From: SZUA-448 sp964602475
GTDB taxonomy: Bacteria; Bacillota; Clostridia; Lachnospirales; Lachnospiraceae
Assembly: GCA_964602475.1 (NCBI GenBank)
Contig: CAZRRN010000007.1
Coordinates: 1-64,000, forward strand
Direction: 5' to 3'
Length of the DNA stretch: 64,000 nt
The notes below the pieces were generated by a model. The model saw nothing but the letters and a program-made list of their open reading frames with translations. It did not search any database and was not told the DNA's origin. Within the stretch, counting starts at the first letter, position 1. Each line of letters begins with the position of its first letter. The position numbers and the translations under genes were made by a program. Below are positions 36,335 to 45,048 of this stretch, piece after piece.

Positions 36335-37252
36335 ATGAGGGATAATAAAAAAGAAAAAGAGGAAATACAGAAAATTATTAATAAATATGCTGATACAGAT
36401 CAACCGGAAGATGATAGACAGCGGGAGGAGCAGGCTAAACTGGAATATCTTCGGAAACAGGCAGTTGCTGCGTCGCTGGAGGGTCCTAGAGACCGGAAGC
36501 ATAATAAACGTATTCGGACGATTCTAAGCATATTGTCTCTTGTTTTTATTTTGAGCGGAATTGCCCTGTTCATGTATCCCATTATCAGCCAATCATATTA
36601 TCAGTATAAACAGAATAAGCTACAGGCGGAATTAAAGGAGCTTGTACTTGAAAATATGCAGCAGGCGAGAGAAGAGCTTGCCAATGCAACACCAACCCCG
36701 GCGGTTACGGAAGAACCGGAGCCCACTCAACAACCGGGAACAACCGCAACACCGGCACCGACAGCATATGAGTTCGCAGAAATCCCGCTTGACGAAGATA
36801 ATGACGAAGAAATAGCAGAAGCAACGACCGATAAAACCAAGAGTCTTCTTGAGGGACAGACACTGTACGGAAGTATTGAGATTACGTCAATGAATCTCTT
36901 TTATGCAATCGTGGAGGGTACAACGAAGGAAAATCTGGCAGCAGGAATCGGTCATATGACGATGACAGCGGATATCGGAGAAGTCGGAAATTGTGCAATA
37001 GCCGGGCATCGAGGAGGAACAACCGGAAAATATTTCAAAAACATTGATAAGCTGGGCAATGGGGACATAATAACTCTGACCAATATTATGGGAGAGGTTT
37101 TTGACTATGTTGTCTACGATTCTTTTATTGTCGAACCGGATGAGGTCTGGGTGATTAAAAATACCGGAGACGGAACCAGGATGCTGACACTGATAACCTG
37201 TGAGAACAGCGGGAAGCAGCGTCTGATTGTACGTGCAAGGGTGCAGGAGTAA
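36335..37252 (+). CDS. Class D sortase
   Basis: A membrane transpeptidase that anchors proteins to the cell wall. The 305 residues have a charged cytoplasmic N-terminus (about 1-60), one membrane helix (about 62-83), a threonine/proline-rich spacer (about 115-145) and the sortase beta-barrel. The catalytic histidine is in AGHRGG (about 228), the cysteine in LTLITC (about 289), and the arginine in LIVRAR near the end. GGGAG precedes the ATG. No protein with a sortase signal is encoded in the window, so its substrate lies elsewhere. Confidence 0.9.
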   Translation: MRDNKKEKEEIQKIINKYADTDQPEDDRQREEQAKLEYLRKQAVAASLEGPRDRKHNKRIRTILSILSLVFILSGIALFMYPIISQSYYQYKQNKLQAELKELVLENMQQAREELANATPTPAVTEEPEPTQQPGTTATPAPTAYEFAEIPLDEDNDEEIAEATTDKTKSLLEGQTLYGSIEITSMNLFYAIVEGTTKENLAAGIGHMTMTADIGEVGNCAIAGHRGGTTGKYFKNIDKLGNGDIITLTNIMGEVFDYVVYDSFIVEPDEVWVIKNTGDGTRMLTLITCENSGKQRLIVRARVQE

Positions 37253-37256
37253 ACAG

Positions 37257-37997
37257 ATGGACAACAAGGAAAAAGAACTCACCGGCACGGACAGAACGGT
37301 GCAGAGACCGGAAGACCGCTTTTGCCGAACCAGACTGCTGATTGGAGATTCCGGACTTGCACGCCTTAATAAAGCGCATGTCGCAGTGTTTGGAATTGGC
37401 GGTGTTGGAGGATTTGCTGTTGAAGCACTGGCGAGGAGCGGCATTGGACATCTGACGCTGGTTGATCGGGACATTGTGAACGAATCCAATCTGAACAGGC
37501 AGATTATTGCTTTGAACAGAACGATTGGACGAGCGAAAACCGATGTAATGAGAGAACGAATTCTGGACATTAATCCGTCTGCCGAGGTGATCTGCAGACA
37601 ATGTTTTTATCTTCCTGATACTGCGGGAGAATTTGATTTTTCGAAATATGATTATATTGTGGATGCCGTGGATACCGTAACTGCAAAGCTTGAACTGATT
37701 CGACAGGCAGGAATGAACGGAACAAAGGTGATCAGCTGTATGGGCACCGGAAATAAAACCGATCCCGGAAAGCTGACTATTACAGACATATATGAAACTT
37801 CTGGCTGTCCTCTGGCGAGAGTAATGAGGAAGGAGCTGAAGAAGAGAGGGGTAGAAGCCCTGACAGTGTTATATTCTACGGAACCGCCGATTGAAATCGG
37901 GCAGGCGACCCCGGGCAGTATGATTTTTGTTCCGGGTACAGCCGGTCTGATGATTGCAGCTCAGGTAGTAAGGGATTTACTGCAGCTGCAAAACTGA
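37257..37997 (+). CDS. tcdA: tRNA threonylcarbamoyladenosine dehydratase
   Basis: An E1-like ATP-dependent enzyme that cyclises t6A37 in tRNA. The nucleotide-binding GIGGVGGFAVEALARSG (about residues 43-59), the DRDIVNESNLNRQ motif (adenylation, about 66-78) and DAVDTVTAK place it in the TcdA/CsdL group of the ThiF family. The 246-residue length fits. GGAG seven bases ahead supports the ATG at 37257. It begins four bases after the sortase stop, in a run of tightly spaced genes. Confidence 0.9.
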   Translation: MDNKEKELTGTDRTVQRPEDRFCRTRLLIGDSGLARLNKAHVAVFGIGGVGGFAVEALARSGIGHLTLVDRDIVNESNLNRQIIALNRTIGRAKTDVMRERILDINPSAEVICRQCFYLPDTAGEFDFSKYDYIVDAVDTVTAKLELIRQAGMNGTKVISCMGTGNKTDPGKLTITDIYETSGCPLARVMRKELKKRGVEALTVLYSTEPPIEIGQATPGSMIFVPGTAGLMIAAQVVRDLLQLQN

Positions 37998-38028
37998 CGA
38001 AGGTTTCTGACATGAAACGGAGATTTCT

Positions 38029-38766
38029 ATGGAGATTATTGCTATTTCACTTGCAGGAAGCTTACTGATGCTGTTCATTTTAATGCCGCTGTATATTTAC
38101 ATGAAACGTAAACGCTTCCGCAATGAATCAAAGAACGCACAACTCAAAAAGTACGACGCGATGTCACTGACGGTGAAAGGATCTGCGACCGGAGTTGCAG
38201 TATTATTTTGTTTTTTGGGGGTACTTCGGGCACAGAGGCTTACAGCCGCGGAGCTTCCGCAGGGGTTTGAGACAAACTGGTGGATATTTGTGGGGCTTTT
38301 AATCTGTATGGCAGCGGATGTCCTTCTTGGAATTCACTTTGTTACGGGAATGTTAGCATTTCTGGCCGGACACATCTGCTATATTGTCTATTTTCTGACC
38401 ATAGGCTCCTTTCAATGGATTTCGCTTCCGGTATTGTTCCTTGCCGTCCTGCTTGTTTTTGCATTTTTCTCAAAATACAGGAACAAGGCACAGGGAAATC
38501 CGCTATGTTACTTATTATACGGAATTGTTATTCTGACTACGATTTCTGTCGGCATTTTTCTACCGTTATCCATTGGTGAATATGGACTTCTTCCTGCAAT
38601 GGCAGCAGTCATGCTGGTAGTCAGTGATTATATGCTTGCATATATGCTGGTGTTTAAGGTGACGCCGATTATGGATACCGTATCGCTCGGATTCTATTAC
38701 GGAGGACAGTATGTGATGGCAATGAGCGTATTTCTGCCTGCTTTTCTGCCGGCAGCTTTTCGATAG
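38029..38766 (+). CDS. YhhN/TMEM86-family membrane protein
   Basis: A 245-residue protein with about eight membrane helices. The pattern LICMAADVLLGI followed by GMLAFLAGHICYI is the YhhN signature with its conserved aspartate and histidine, and VVSDYMLAY gives the second aspartate. The eukaryotic relative TMEM86B is a lysoplasmalogenase, and Lachnospiraceae make plasmalogens, so a lipid-hydrolase role is plausible but not proven. CGGAG precedes the ATG. It lies 31 bases after tcdA. Confidence 0.8.
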   Translation: MEIIAISLAGSLLMLFILMPLYIYMKRKRFRNESKNAQLKKYDAMSLTVKGSATGVAVLFCFLGVLRAQRLTAAELPQGFETNWWIFVGLLICMAADVLLGIHFVTGMLAFLAGHICYIVYFLTIGSFQWISLPVLFLAVLLVFAFFSKYRNKAQGNPLCYLLYGIVILTTISVGIFLPLSIGEYGLLPAMAAVMLVVSDYMLAYMLVFKVTPIMDTVSLGFYYGGQYVMAMSVFLPAFLPAAFR

Positions 38767-38898
38767 ATAAAAGAGTAGTGTGGTGATGATAATCCAGTTA
38801 TGCTCAAATTCATCAATACTGAATGAATTGAAATACCGGATAGAGATATCAGTAATGTTAACGAATATGCTGTCTAACGTCTTTTAATGCAAAAGCTA

Positions 38899-38927
38899 TT
38901 GACAAGAAGGACTTTGACTGATAGATT
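38899..38927 (+). promoter_or_regulatory. Promoter of the lipoprotein gene
   Basis: TTGACA (38899-38904), 17-base spacer, TAGATT (38922-38927), about 40 bases before the start. Confidence 0.6.
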
Positions 38928-38966
38928 GGCGTTAAGAAGAGGATGATGAACGGAGGAGTAAGTGGA

Positions 38967-39818
38967 ATGAAAATGAGATTATTTATTTGCATTATTATCA
39001 TTCAGATGGCATTGATTTCTTGTGGTACGACTGGTACGCAAGAAAATGTTACATCATCTGTAACAAAATCACCGTTGGATACAAATAATATAGAGGAGCC
39101 GCTGAAAGAAAAGACTGATTATGAAGCACTACTGAAACAAATTGCAAATTCCGAAAGCGGAGCGTTCATTAATACAGATGAAGGCTATTTATTATCCGTA
39201 TCAAAGGAATCAGAGATCCTAAGGATAGTACATACATCTGAGGAGTACATTGCAGATGATGTTAATGGAAAAAGACACTATATTGAAATTTATAATTATC
39301 AAGACAATAAAAAAATACAATCCTTTCATTATGAAATTGGTGATTACCTAAACAGCAAGGGAGAGTTGGATTTTATAGATATAAACTTTGATGATAATCT
39401 TGATATAAGAGTTCATGTAAGCTTAAATACTTATGCCGGTAATCTATATATCAACTATTTATGGAATGACGAAACAAAAACATTTGAATCCAATTCAAAA
39501 TTGAATGAACTGGCAAACCCTGAGATTAAGCAGAAAGAACAATTATTAACATCGCATGTGGAATCATTAGCATATTCAAAGTACCAAGTATTTCGCTTCG
39601 AAGGAAATGATGTTGTTATAGTTGCGGCAGCTGAATATCAGCTTGAGGATACGATTAATTTAACATGGTCTGAAAACATTTCTGTTTATGATGATGGTGA
39701 TGAGAAAATCCTAAATAGTTATATAACGGGAGATGAATACAACAAACTGGATAGAGAAGAAATATATCAAAATCTACTGAAACAAATATCAACACCGGCA
39801 TTGACGTTGGTACCGTAA
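38967..39818 (+). CDS. Lipoprotein of unknown function
   Basis: A 283-residue secreted lipoprotein that I do not recognise. The N-terminus is a short signal ending in the lipobox LISC, so the cysteine near residue 18 would be lipidated. A charged linker and a beta-rich, acidic domain follow. The coding sequence is visibly more AT-rich than its neighbours and uses more A/T-ending codons, which suggests recent acquisition. GGAGG lies 11 bases before the ATG at 38967; the ATG two codons later is also possible. It has its own promoter and terminator. Confidence 0.75.
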   Translation: MKMRLFICIIIIQMALISCGTTGTQENVTSSVTKSPLDTNNIEEPLKEKTDYEALLKQIANSESGAFINTDEGYLLSVSKESEILRIVHTSEEYIADDVNGKRHYIEIYNYQDNKKIQSFHYEIGDYLNSKGELDFIDINFDDNLDIRVHVSLNTYAGNLYINYLWNDETKTFESNSKLNELANPEIKQKEQLLTSHVESLAYSKYQVFRFEGNDVVIVAAAEYQLEDTINLTWSENISVYDDGDEKILNSYITGDEYNKLDREEIYQNLLKQISTPALTLVP

Positions 39819-39871
39819 CCGACAACGATTATTACCGATGTCTTTATCGGAGAAGCTTCTCAATAAATGAA

Positions 39872-39909
39872 GAAAAACCATGCCGCTAAAAAGTGGCATG
39901 GTTTTTTTT
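39872..39909 (+). terminator. Bidirectional terminator between the lipoprotein gene and argG
   Basis: AAAAACCATGCC and GGCATGGTTTTTTTT form a strong stem with an eight-T tail on the plus strand and an A-rich 5' arm for the minus strand. Confidence 0.9.
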
Positions 39910-39961
39910 CATTAGAACGTATGATTTGATGTTTACCGGCAGACCCTTTTTTGCACTTACT

Positions 39962-41185
39962 CTATTTGTCCTGCTCGAGTGCAGCCATCTTCATTGCCCG
40001 TACCTTTAAGGACAGACCAAAGAGATTAATGAAGCCTTCGGCGTCATGGTGATCGTAAAGCTCGCCTGTGGTAAAAGAAGCAAGGCTTTCACTGTATAAC
40101 GAATACGGGGAAGTAGTTCCCTGCTTGATGATATTTCCTTTATAGAGCTTTAACTTTACTTCACCGGTGACGTACTGCTGCGTGGATTCAATAAATGCCT
40201 GAAGAGCTTCGCGAAGCGGAGTAAACCATTTACCTTCATAAACAACATCGGCAAATTTATTGTCAATCTCTTTCTTGCAGGTCATGGTAGCACGGTCAAG
40301 AATGAGCTCCTCCAGCTGCATATGTGCTTCCAGCAGAATTGTTCCGCCTGGAGTCTCATAAACACCGCGGGATTTCATACCGACTACACGGTTTTCTACA
40401 ATGTCGACAATACCGATTCCGTGTTTTCCGCCCAGAGCATTCAGTTCGGTAATAATAGCGGAAGCTTTCATCCGTTTTCCGTTCAAAGCAACCGGAGCTC
40501 CTTTTTCAAAGGTAAGTGAAAGTGTTTCACTTTCATCGGGTGCCTTCTCCGGAGAAACTCCAAGAACAAGAAGGTGATCAAAGTCAGGTGCATTGGCAGG
40601 ATCCTCGAGCTCGAGTCCTTCATGACTGATATGCCAGAGATTACGGTCACGGCTGTAGCTATGGCTTGCATCAAACGGAAGATCAATGCCGTGTGCCTTA
40701 CAGTATTCAATTTCTTCCTCACGGGAAGACATCTTCCAGGTATCATTGCATCTCCATGGAGCGATAATCTTCAAATCCGGAGCCAGTGCTTTGATACCGA
40801 GTTCAAAACGTACTTGATCATTTCCTTTTCCTGTTGCACCGTGGCAGATTGCAACAGCACCTTCTTTTCTGGCAATCTCAACAAGACGCTTAGCGATGCA
40901 GGGACGTGCCATAGAGGTGCCGAGCAGATATTTGTGCTCATAGACTGCATTTGCTTTAACACAGGGAAGTACATATTCATCAACAAATTCATCGGTCATA
41001 TGTTCAATGTACAGCTTGGTTGCGCCGGAGAGCTTTGCACGTTCTTCCAGACCATCAAGTTCGTTGCCCTGCCCGACATCGATACAGCAGCAGACAACAT
41101 CATAATCGTAGTTTTCCTTTAACCAGGGAATGATTGCGGTAGTGTCAAGACCACCGGAATACGCCAGAATTACTTTTTCTTTCAT
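39962..41185 (-). CDS. argG: Argininosuccinate synthase
   Basis: Condenses citrulline and aspartate to argininosuccinate with ATP. The N-terminal PP-loop AYSGGLDTT, the block GATGKGNDQVRFE (about residues 111-123) and the SYSRDRNLWH stretch are diagnostic. The 407-residue length is standard. The ATG at 41185 follows GGAGG; the in-frame ATG at 41200 lies upstream of that site. Its promoter region carries three palindromes that look like ArgR operators. argH, the next enzyme, is 24 kb away. Confidence 0.97.
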   Translation of the reverse strand: MKEKVILAYSGGLDTTAIIPWLKENYDYDVVCCCIDVGQGNELDGLEERAKLSGATKLYIEHMTDEFVDEYVLPCVKANAVYEHKYLLGTSMARPCIAKRLVEIARKEGAVAICHGATGKGNDQVRFELGIKALAPDLKIIAPWRCNDTWKMSSREEEIEYCKAHGIDLPFDASHSYSRDRNLWHISHEGLELEDPANAPDFDHLLVLGVSPEKAPDESETLSLTFEKGAPVALNGKRMKASAIITELNALGGKHGIGIVDIVENRVVGMKSRGVYETPGGTILLEAHMQLEELILDRATMTCKKEIDNKFADVVYEGKWFTPLREALQAFIESTQQYVTGEVKLKLYKGNIIKQGTTSPYSLYSESLASFTTGELYDHHDAEGFINLFGLSLKVRAMKMAALEQDK

Positions 41186-41254
41186 AGTAAAATCCTCCAT
41201 TCTTTTTCTTTCGACCGTTAGAACTACTAAAATGAACTAAACGACCTTAACACA

Positions 41255-41309
41255 TGTATAATATACATAATATGTTCATAAATATACAACAATGCTCTGC
41301 AAAATGCAA
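41255..41309 (-). promoter_or_regulatory. argG promoter with three ARG-box-like palindromes
   Basis: Minus strand TTGCAT (41304-41309), 17-base spacer, TATATT (41281-41286). TGCA-aaa-TGCA (41298-41308) overlaps the -35, TGTTCATAAATATACA (41273-41288) covers the -10, and TGTATA-a-TATACA (41255-41267) lies just downstream. This spacing fits repression by ArgR/AhrC. The rest of the 320-base gap up to 41505 holds a weak maf promoter candidate (TTGAAA at 41423, TAATCT at 41446). Confidence 0.6.
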
Positions 41310-41505
41310 GTACTTTTTTCATTTTACAAAAAAGTATTTTAACGTGTAAATTAGAGTACCACTTTATTTTGGGAGATGCAATATAATTTAATAAAAGAAA
41401 GAAGATTTATTGCGAAATATAGTTGAAATTTTGTTCGAAAATAGGTAATCTTATATAGCCGGACAATTATAGTACAAACTGCGCAATGAAGAACGGAGGC
41501 ATCCA

Positions 41506-42093
41506 ATGAACCAAATTATTCTGGCGTCTGCTTCACCGAGAAGAAAAGAGATTATGACGCAGGTCGGACTGAAGTTTACCGTAATGCCAAGTGAAGGTGA
41601 TGAGCAATCGAAGGAAACAAAGCCGGAGGAGTTCGTAAAAGAGCTTTCACTCCATAAAGCAGAGGAAATAGCCGGACGCACTGACAAAGAAGCGTTGATT
41701 ATCGGTGCGGATACCGTAGTGACACATCATGGAAGTATACTCGGAAAGCCAAAGACCCGTCAGGAAGCAGAACAGATGCTTTCTGAACTTCAGAATGATG
41801 AACACGAGGTATTTACCGGTGTCACGCTGATTGCACGTTCACTTGACGGAAGTGTGAAAAAAAGGGCTTTTGCAGTCGGAACCCGTGTACGGGTAACAGC
41901 GATGACCATGGAACAGATCCGCCGGTATGTTGATACCGGAGAACCGATGGACAAAGCGGGTGCCTATGCGGTACAGGGACTGTTTGCACCATACATTGAA
42001 AGCGTTTGCGGTGATTATTATAATATTGTCGGACTGCCGATTTCTGCTGTATTTCGTGAGGCGGCTGCACTTGGAATAGATCTGACTGAATAA
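41506..42093 (+). CDS. maf: Maf family nucleoside triphosphate pyrophosphatase
   Basis: Hydrolyses non-canonical or pyrimidine nucleoside triphosphates. LASASPRRKEIM (residues 4-15, the Maf signature), the catalytic IGADTVVTHHGSILGKPK (about 65-82) and YVDTGEPMDKAGAYAVQG (about 144-161) are present. The 195-residue length is normal. GGAGG precedes the ATG. It lies between argG and the argJBD run but the gap and operator at 42108 suggest it is transcribed separately from them. Confidence 0.94.
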   Translation: MNQIILASASPRRKEIMTQVGLKFTVMPSEGDEQSKETKPEEFVKELSLHKAEEIAGRTDKEALIIGADTVVTHHGSILGKPKTRQEAEQMLSELQNDEHEVFTGVTLIARSLDGSVKKRAFAVGTRVRVTAMTMEQIRRYVDTGEPMDKAGAYAVQGLFAPYIESVCGDYYNIVGLPISAVFREAAALGIDLTE

Positions 42094-42107
42094 AAATAAA
42101 ATAACAC

Positions 42108-42136
42108 TTGCATATTATGCATTTCAGATGTATAAT
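42108..42136 (+). promoter_or_regulatory. Promoter and ARG-box-like operator of the GNAT-argJBD run
   Basis: TTGCAT (42108-42113), 17-base spacer, TATAAT (42131-42136). The palindrome TGCATA-t-TATGCA (42109-42121) overlaps the -35 and resembles the TGCA-type element on the argG promoter. Confidence 0.65.
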
Positions 42137-42217
42137 TATAAAACTTCATGCGGAGAATCAAAGTTTAGAGAGCCGGATGAAAAATGAAATGATTATAAAA
42201 GGAATAGAGAGAAGAAT

Positions 42218-42661
42218 ATGATAAGAGCAATGATTCCTGAGGATTATAATAAGGTATATGATTTATGGATGAGAATCAGCGGACTGGGAATGCGAAGCGT
42301 GGATGATTCACAGGAAGGGATTGAACGTTTTCTGAAAAGAAATCCGGGACTGAGTGTCGTAGCAGTGGAAGATGATCAGATTGTCGGGGTCATTTTGTCG
42401 GGTCAGGACGGAAGACGCGGATGCTTTTATCATGTTTGTGTAGATGAGAGATATCGTAATCGTGGGATTGCAAGAAAAATGGTAAGCTTTGCACTGGAAG
42501 CATTGAAAAAGGAAGGTATTAATAAGGTAAACATCATAGCTTTTAAAAAGAATCGTCTCGGAAACGGATTCTGGACAGGACTTGGCTGGACGCTGCGAGA
42601 AGACTTGAATTATTATGATATGTCAATTAATGAAGACAATATCACTGTTTTTAATAAGTAA
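42218..42661 (+). CDS. GNAT family N-acetyltransferase in the arginine operon
   Basis: A 147-residue single-domain acetyltransferase. The acetyl-CoA pyrophosphate loop reads RYRNRGIARKMV (about residues 76-87), with the preceding beta-strand GCFYHVCVDE. It is the first gene after the ARG-box promoter and is followed by argJ 73 bases later. That context suggests, but does not prove, that it acetylates glutamate or another arginine-related amine; short GNAT-only N-acetylglutamate synthases are known in actinobacteria. AGAGAGAAGA serves as the ribosome site. Confidence 0.8.
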   Translation: MIRAMIPEDYNKVYDLWMRISGLGMRSVDDSQEGIERFLKRNPGLSVVAVEDDQIVGVILSGQDGRRGCFYHVCVDERYRNRGIARKMVSFALEALKKEGINKVNIIAFKKNRLGNGFWTGLGWTLREDLNYYDMSINEDNITVFNK

Positions 42662-42734
42662 AGCTGTTACGAACCAGTATACTTCAATGATAAAAACTTT
42701 TGTACTAAGAATAAATGCAGAAATGGAGACTGAT

Positions 42735-43985
42735 ATGAAAAAGACAGCAGGCGGGGTAACGGCAGCCAAAGGATTTATGGCCGGCTCGGCTCAGGCAGGA
42801 ATTAAATACGAAAACCGGACGGACATGGCACTGGTATACAGTGTCACTCCGGCGGTGATGGCAGCAACCTTTACAACGAATCTGGTTAAGGCGGCACCAG
42901 TACGCTGGGATATGCAGCTGCTGCAGGAAAAGCAGCCGGTTCAGGCCGTTGTTGTAAACAGTGGAATTGCAAATGCCTGTACGGGAGAAGAAGGTGACAG
43001 GGCGAACCTTGCGATGGCTGAAGCGGTCGCAGAAGCACTGCAGATACCGGTTAAAAGCGTTATGACAGCATCAACCGGAATCATCGGAAGACAGCTTCCG
43101 GTGGACAGGGTAAAGATGGGAGCACCAAAGCTTGCGTCGGCACTGAATGCGTCTCTGGAATCAGGAACTGCGGCAGCGAAGGCAATTATGACAACGGACA
43201 CGATAGAAAAGGAATGTGCAGTTCAGATTTGCGTCGGTGGAAAAAAAGCAATAATCGGAGGAATGAGCAAGGGTTCGGGGATGATTCATCCGAATATGGC
43301 AACCATGCTCGGAATTGTTACGACGGATGCAGCAATCAGTCAGAAGCTGCTTCAGCAGGCGGTCAGTGACATTGTAAAAGTGACATTTAATATGATTTCA
43401 GTTGACCGCGACACTTCCACAAACGATACGCTGGCAGTGCTTGCTAACGGACAGGCAGGGAATCAGGAAATCAAAGAAGCCGGCGCAGACTATGAAGAGT
43501 TTTATCTGGGACTTCTGACCGTTCTCACCAGTCTTGCCAAAAAGATGGCCGGAGACGGAGAAGGTGCAACAAAACTGATTGAATGCAGGATTCAGCATGC
43601 AAAGAATCAGGAACAGGCAGTGCTTCTTGCCAAATCGGTCATCACATCGAATCTGACGAAAGCGATGGTCTTTGGAAATGATGCAAACTGGGGACGAATC
43701 ATCTGTGCACTTGGATATTCGGGAGCGGAGTTCGACCCTGAGAAAGTAGATATCACCATTCAGGGGCAAGAGAAAGAAGATGGAGAACTAGTATCGGGAG
43801 CACCGCTGATGTTGGCAAAGGACGGAACCGATGCGGGATACTCGGAGGAGACCGCAACAAAAATCATTTCAGCCGGGATTGTTACAGTGACAGCGGATGT
43901 AAAATGCGGAGATGCAGAAGCTACCGCATGGGGCTGTGACCTTACCTTTGACTATATAAAGATCAATGCAGATTACAGATCCTAA
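42735..43985 (+). CDS. argJ: Glutamate N-acetyltransferase / ornithine acetyltransferase
   Basis: Moves the acetyl group from N-acetylornithine to glutamate and in many bacteria also makes N-acetylglutamate from acetyl-CoA. The self-cleavage motif SGMIHPNMATML has the nucleophilic threonine that splits the 416-residue precursor into two chains. GNDANWGRI near the C-terminus and TTDTIEKE are typical. The open frame extends upstream into the GNAT gene, but the real ATG at 42735 has GGAG six bases ahead. argB and argD follow; argC and argF are not in the window. Confidence 0.95.
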   Translation: MKKTAGGVTAAKGFMAGSAQAGIKYENRTDMALVYSVTPAVMAATFTTNLVKAAPVRWDMQLLQEKQPVQAVVVNSGIANACTGEEGDRANLAMAEAVAEALQIPVKSVMTASTGIIGRQLPVDRVKMGAPKLASALNASLESGTAAAKAIMTTDTIEKECAVQICVGGKKAIIGGMSKGSGMIHPNMATMLGIVTTDAAISQKLLQQAVSDIVKVTFNMISVDRDTSTNDTLAVLANGQAGNQEIKEAGADYEEFYLGLLTVLTSLAKKMAGDGEGATKLIECRIQHAKNQEQAVLLAKSVITSNLTKAMVFGNDANWGRIICALGYSGAEFDPEKVDITIQGQEKEDGELVSGAPLMLAKDGTDAGYSEETATKIISAGIVTVTADVKCGDAEATAWGCDLTFDYIKINADYRS

Positions 43986-44083
43986 GCAGTTTACTGAGCG
44001 GTGGCGGGCACTCGTTCCGCTGACAGATACATCGATCAATACGACGTCGAAAGCTCCTAAAAACTTGACAAGAAAGGTGAGAA

Positions 44084-44950
44084 ATGGAAAGAATGAACGA
44101 ATTCCTGATTAAGGCACAGACACTGATAGAGGCTCTTCCATATATACAGAAATTTAAGGATAAACGGGTGGTAGTAAAATATGGCGGAAGCGCTATGCTG
44201 GATCCCGAACTGCAGGCGAATGTCATCAAGGATGTAGTTCTGCTGAAGCTGGTCGGTATGCAGCCGGTGATTGTACACGGTGGCGGAAAAGAAATCAGTA
44301 AATGGGTCGGTCTGCTCGGTCATGAATCAAAGTTTATCGAGGGACTCAGGGTAACAGACGCCGAGACTATGGAAGTTGCAGAGATGGTTCTTGGAAAGGT
44401 AAATAAAAACCTTGTACAGATGATTGAAAAGCTTGGGATGAAGGCAGCCGGTATCAGCGGTAAGGACGGCAATACCATGGTAGTCGAGAAGAAGCTGGTG
44501 AACGGACAGGATATCGGTTTTGTCGGTAATATTGTTAAAGTCAATACTGATCTGATTGATACGCTGCTGGATAATGATTTTATTCCGGTAATTGCTCCAA
44601 TCGGACTGGACAGAGAATATAACAATTACAATATTAATGCGGATGATGCGGCATGTGCGGTCGCGACTGCGCTAGGAGCAGAAAAGCTGGCATTTCTTAC
44701 GGATATCGAAGGAGTCTATACCGATTACAATGACAAAAACTCGCTGATTTCCGAACTGACGCTTGCCCGTGCAGAGCAGCTGATGCAGCAGGGATTTATC
44801 GGCGGAGGAATGCTTCCGAAACTGAAAAACTGTGTGGATGCCGTAAAAAACGGTGTCTCCAAGGTTCATATTCTTGATGGCCGGATGGAACACTGTCTGC
44901 TTCTTGAGTTTTTCACGAACAAAGGAATCGGAACAGCAATTATAAAATAG
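44084..44950 (+). CDS. argB: Acetylglutamate kinase
   Basis: Phosphorylates N-acetylglutamate, the second step of ornithine synthesis. The amino-acid kinase fold is clear: VVKYGGSAM (about residues 25-33), VHGGGKEIS (about 63-71), the NADDAACAVA stretch (about 188) and the GGGMLPKL region. The 288 residues include an N-terminal helix of about 20 residues before the first strand, the feature that in hexameric, arginine-inhibited ArgB enzymes mediates feedback. AAAGGTGAG precedes the ATG. It lies 98 bases after argJ. Confidence 0.95.
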   Translation: MERMNEFLIKAQTLIEALPYIQKFKDKRVVVKYGGSAMLDPELQANVIKDVVLLKLVGMQPVIVHGGGKEISKWVGLLGHESKFIEGLRVTDAETMEVAEMVLGKVNKNLVQMIEKLGMKAAGISGKDGNTMVVEKKLVNGQDIGFVGNIVKVNTDLIDTLLDNDFIPVIAPIGLDREYNNYNINADDAACAVATALGAEKLAFLTDIEGVYTDYNDKNSLISELTLARAEQLMQQGFIGGGMLPKLKNCVDAVKNGVSKVHILDGRMEHCLLLEFFTNKGIGTAIIK

Positions 44951-45048
44951 ACAGATCAGGAAAGAAAGATGACAGTCTTGTGTCAGAGTACTGCCTGATA
45001 TAAGAAAGATACACTGCAAACAGTACAGAAATGGATCAGGAACTCAAT

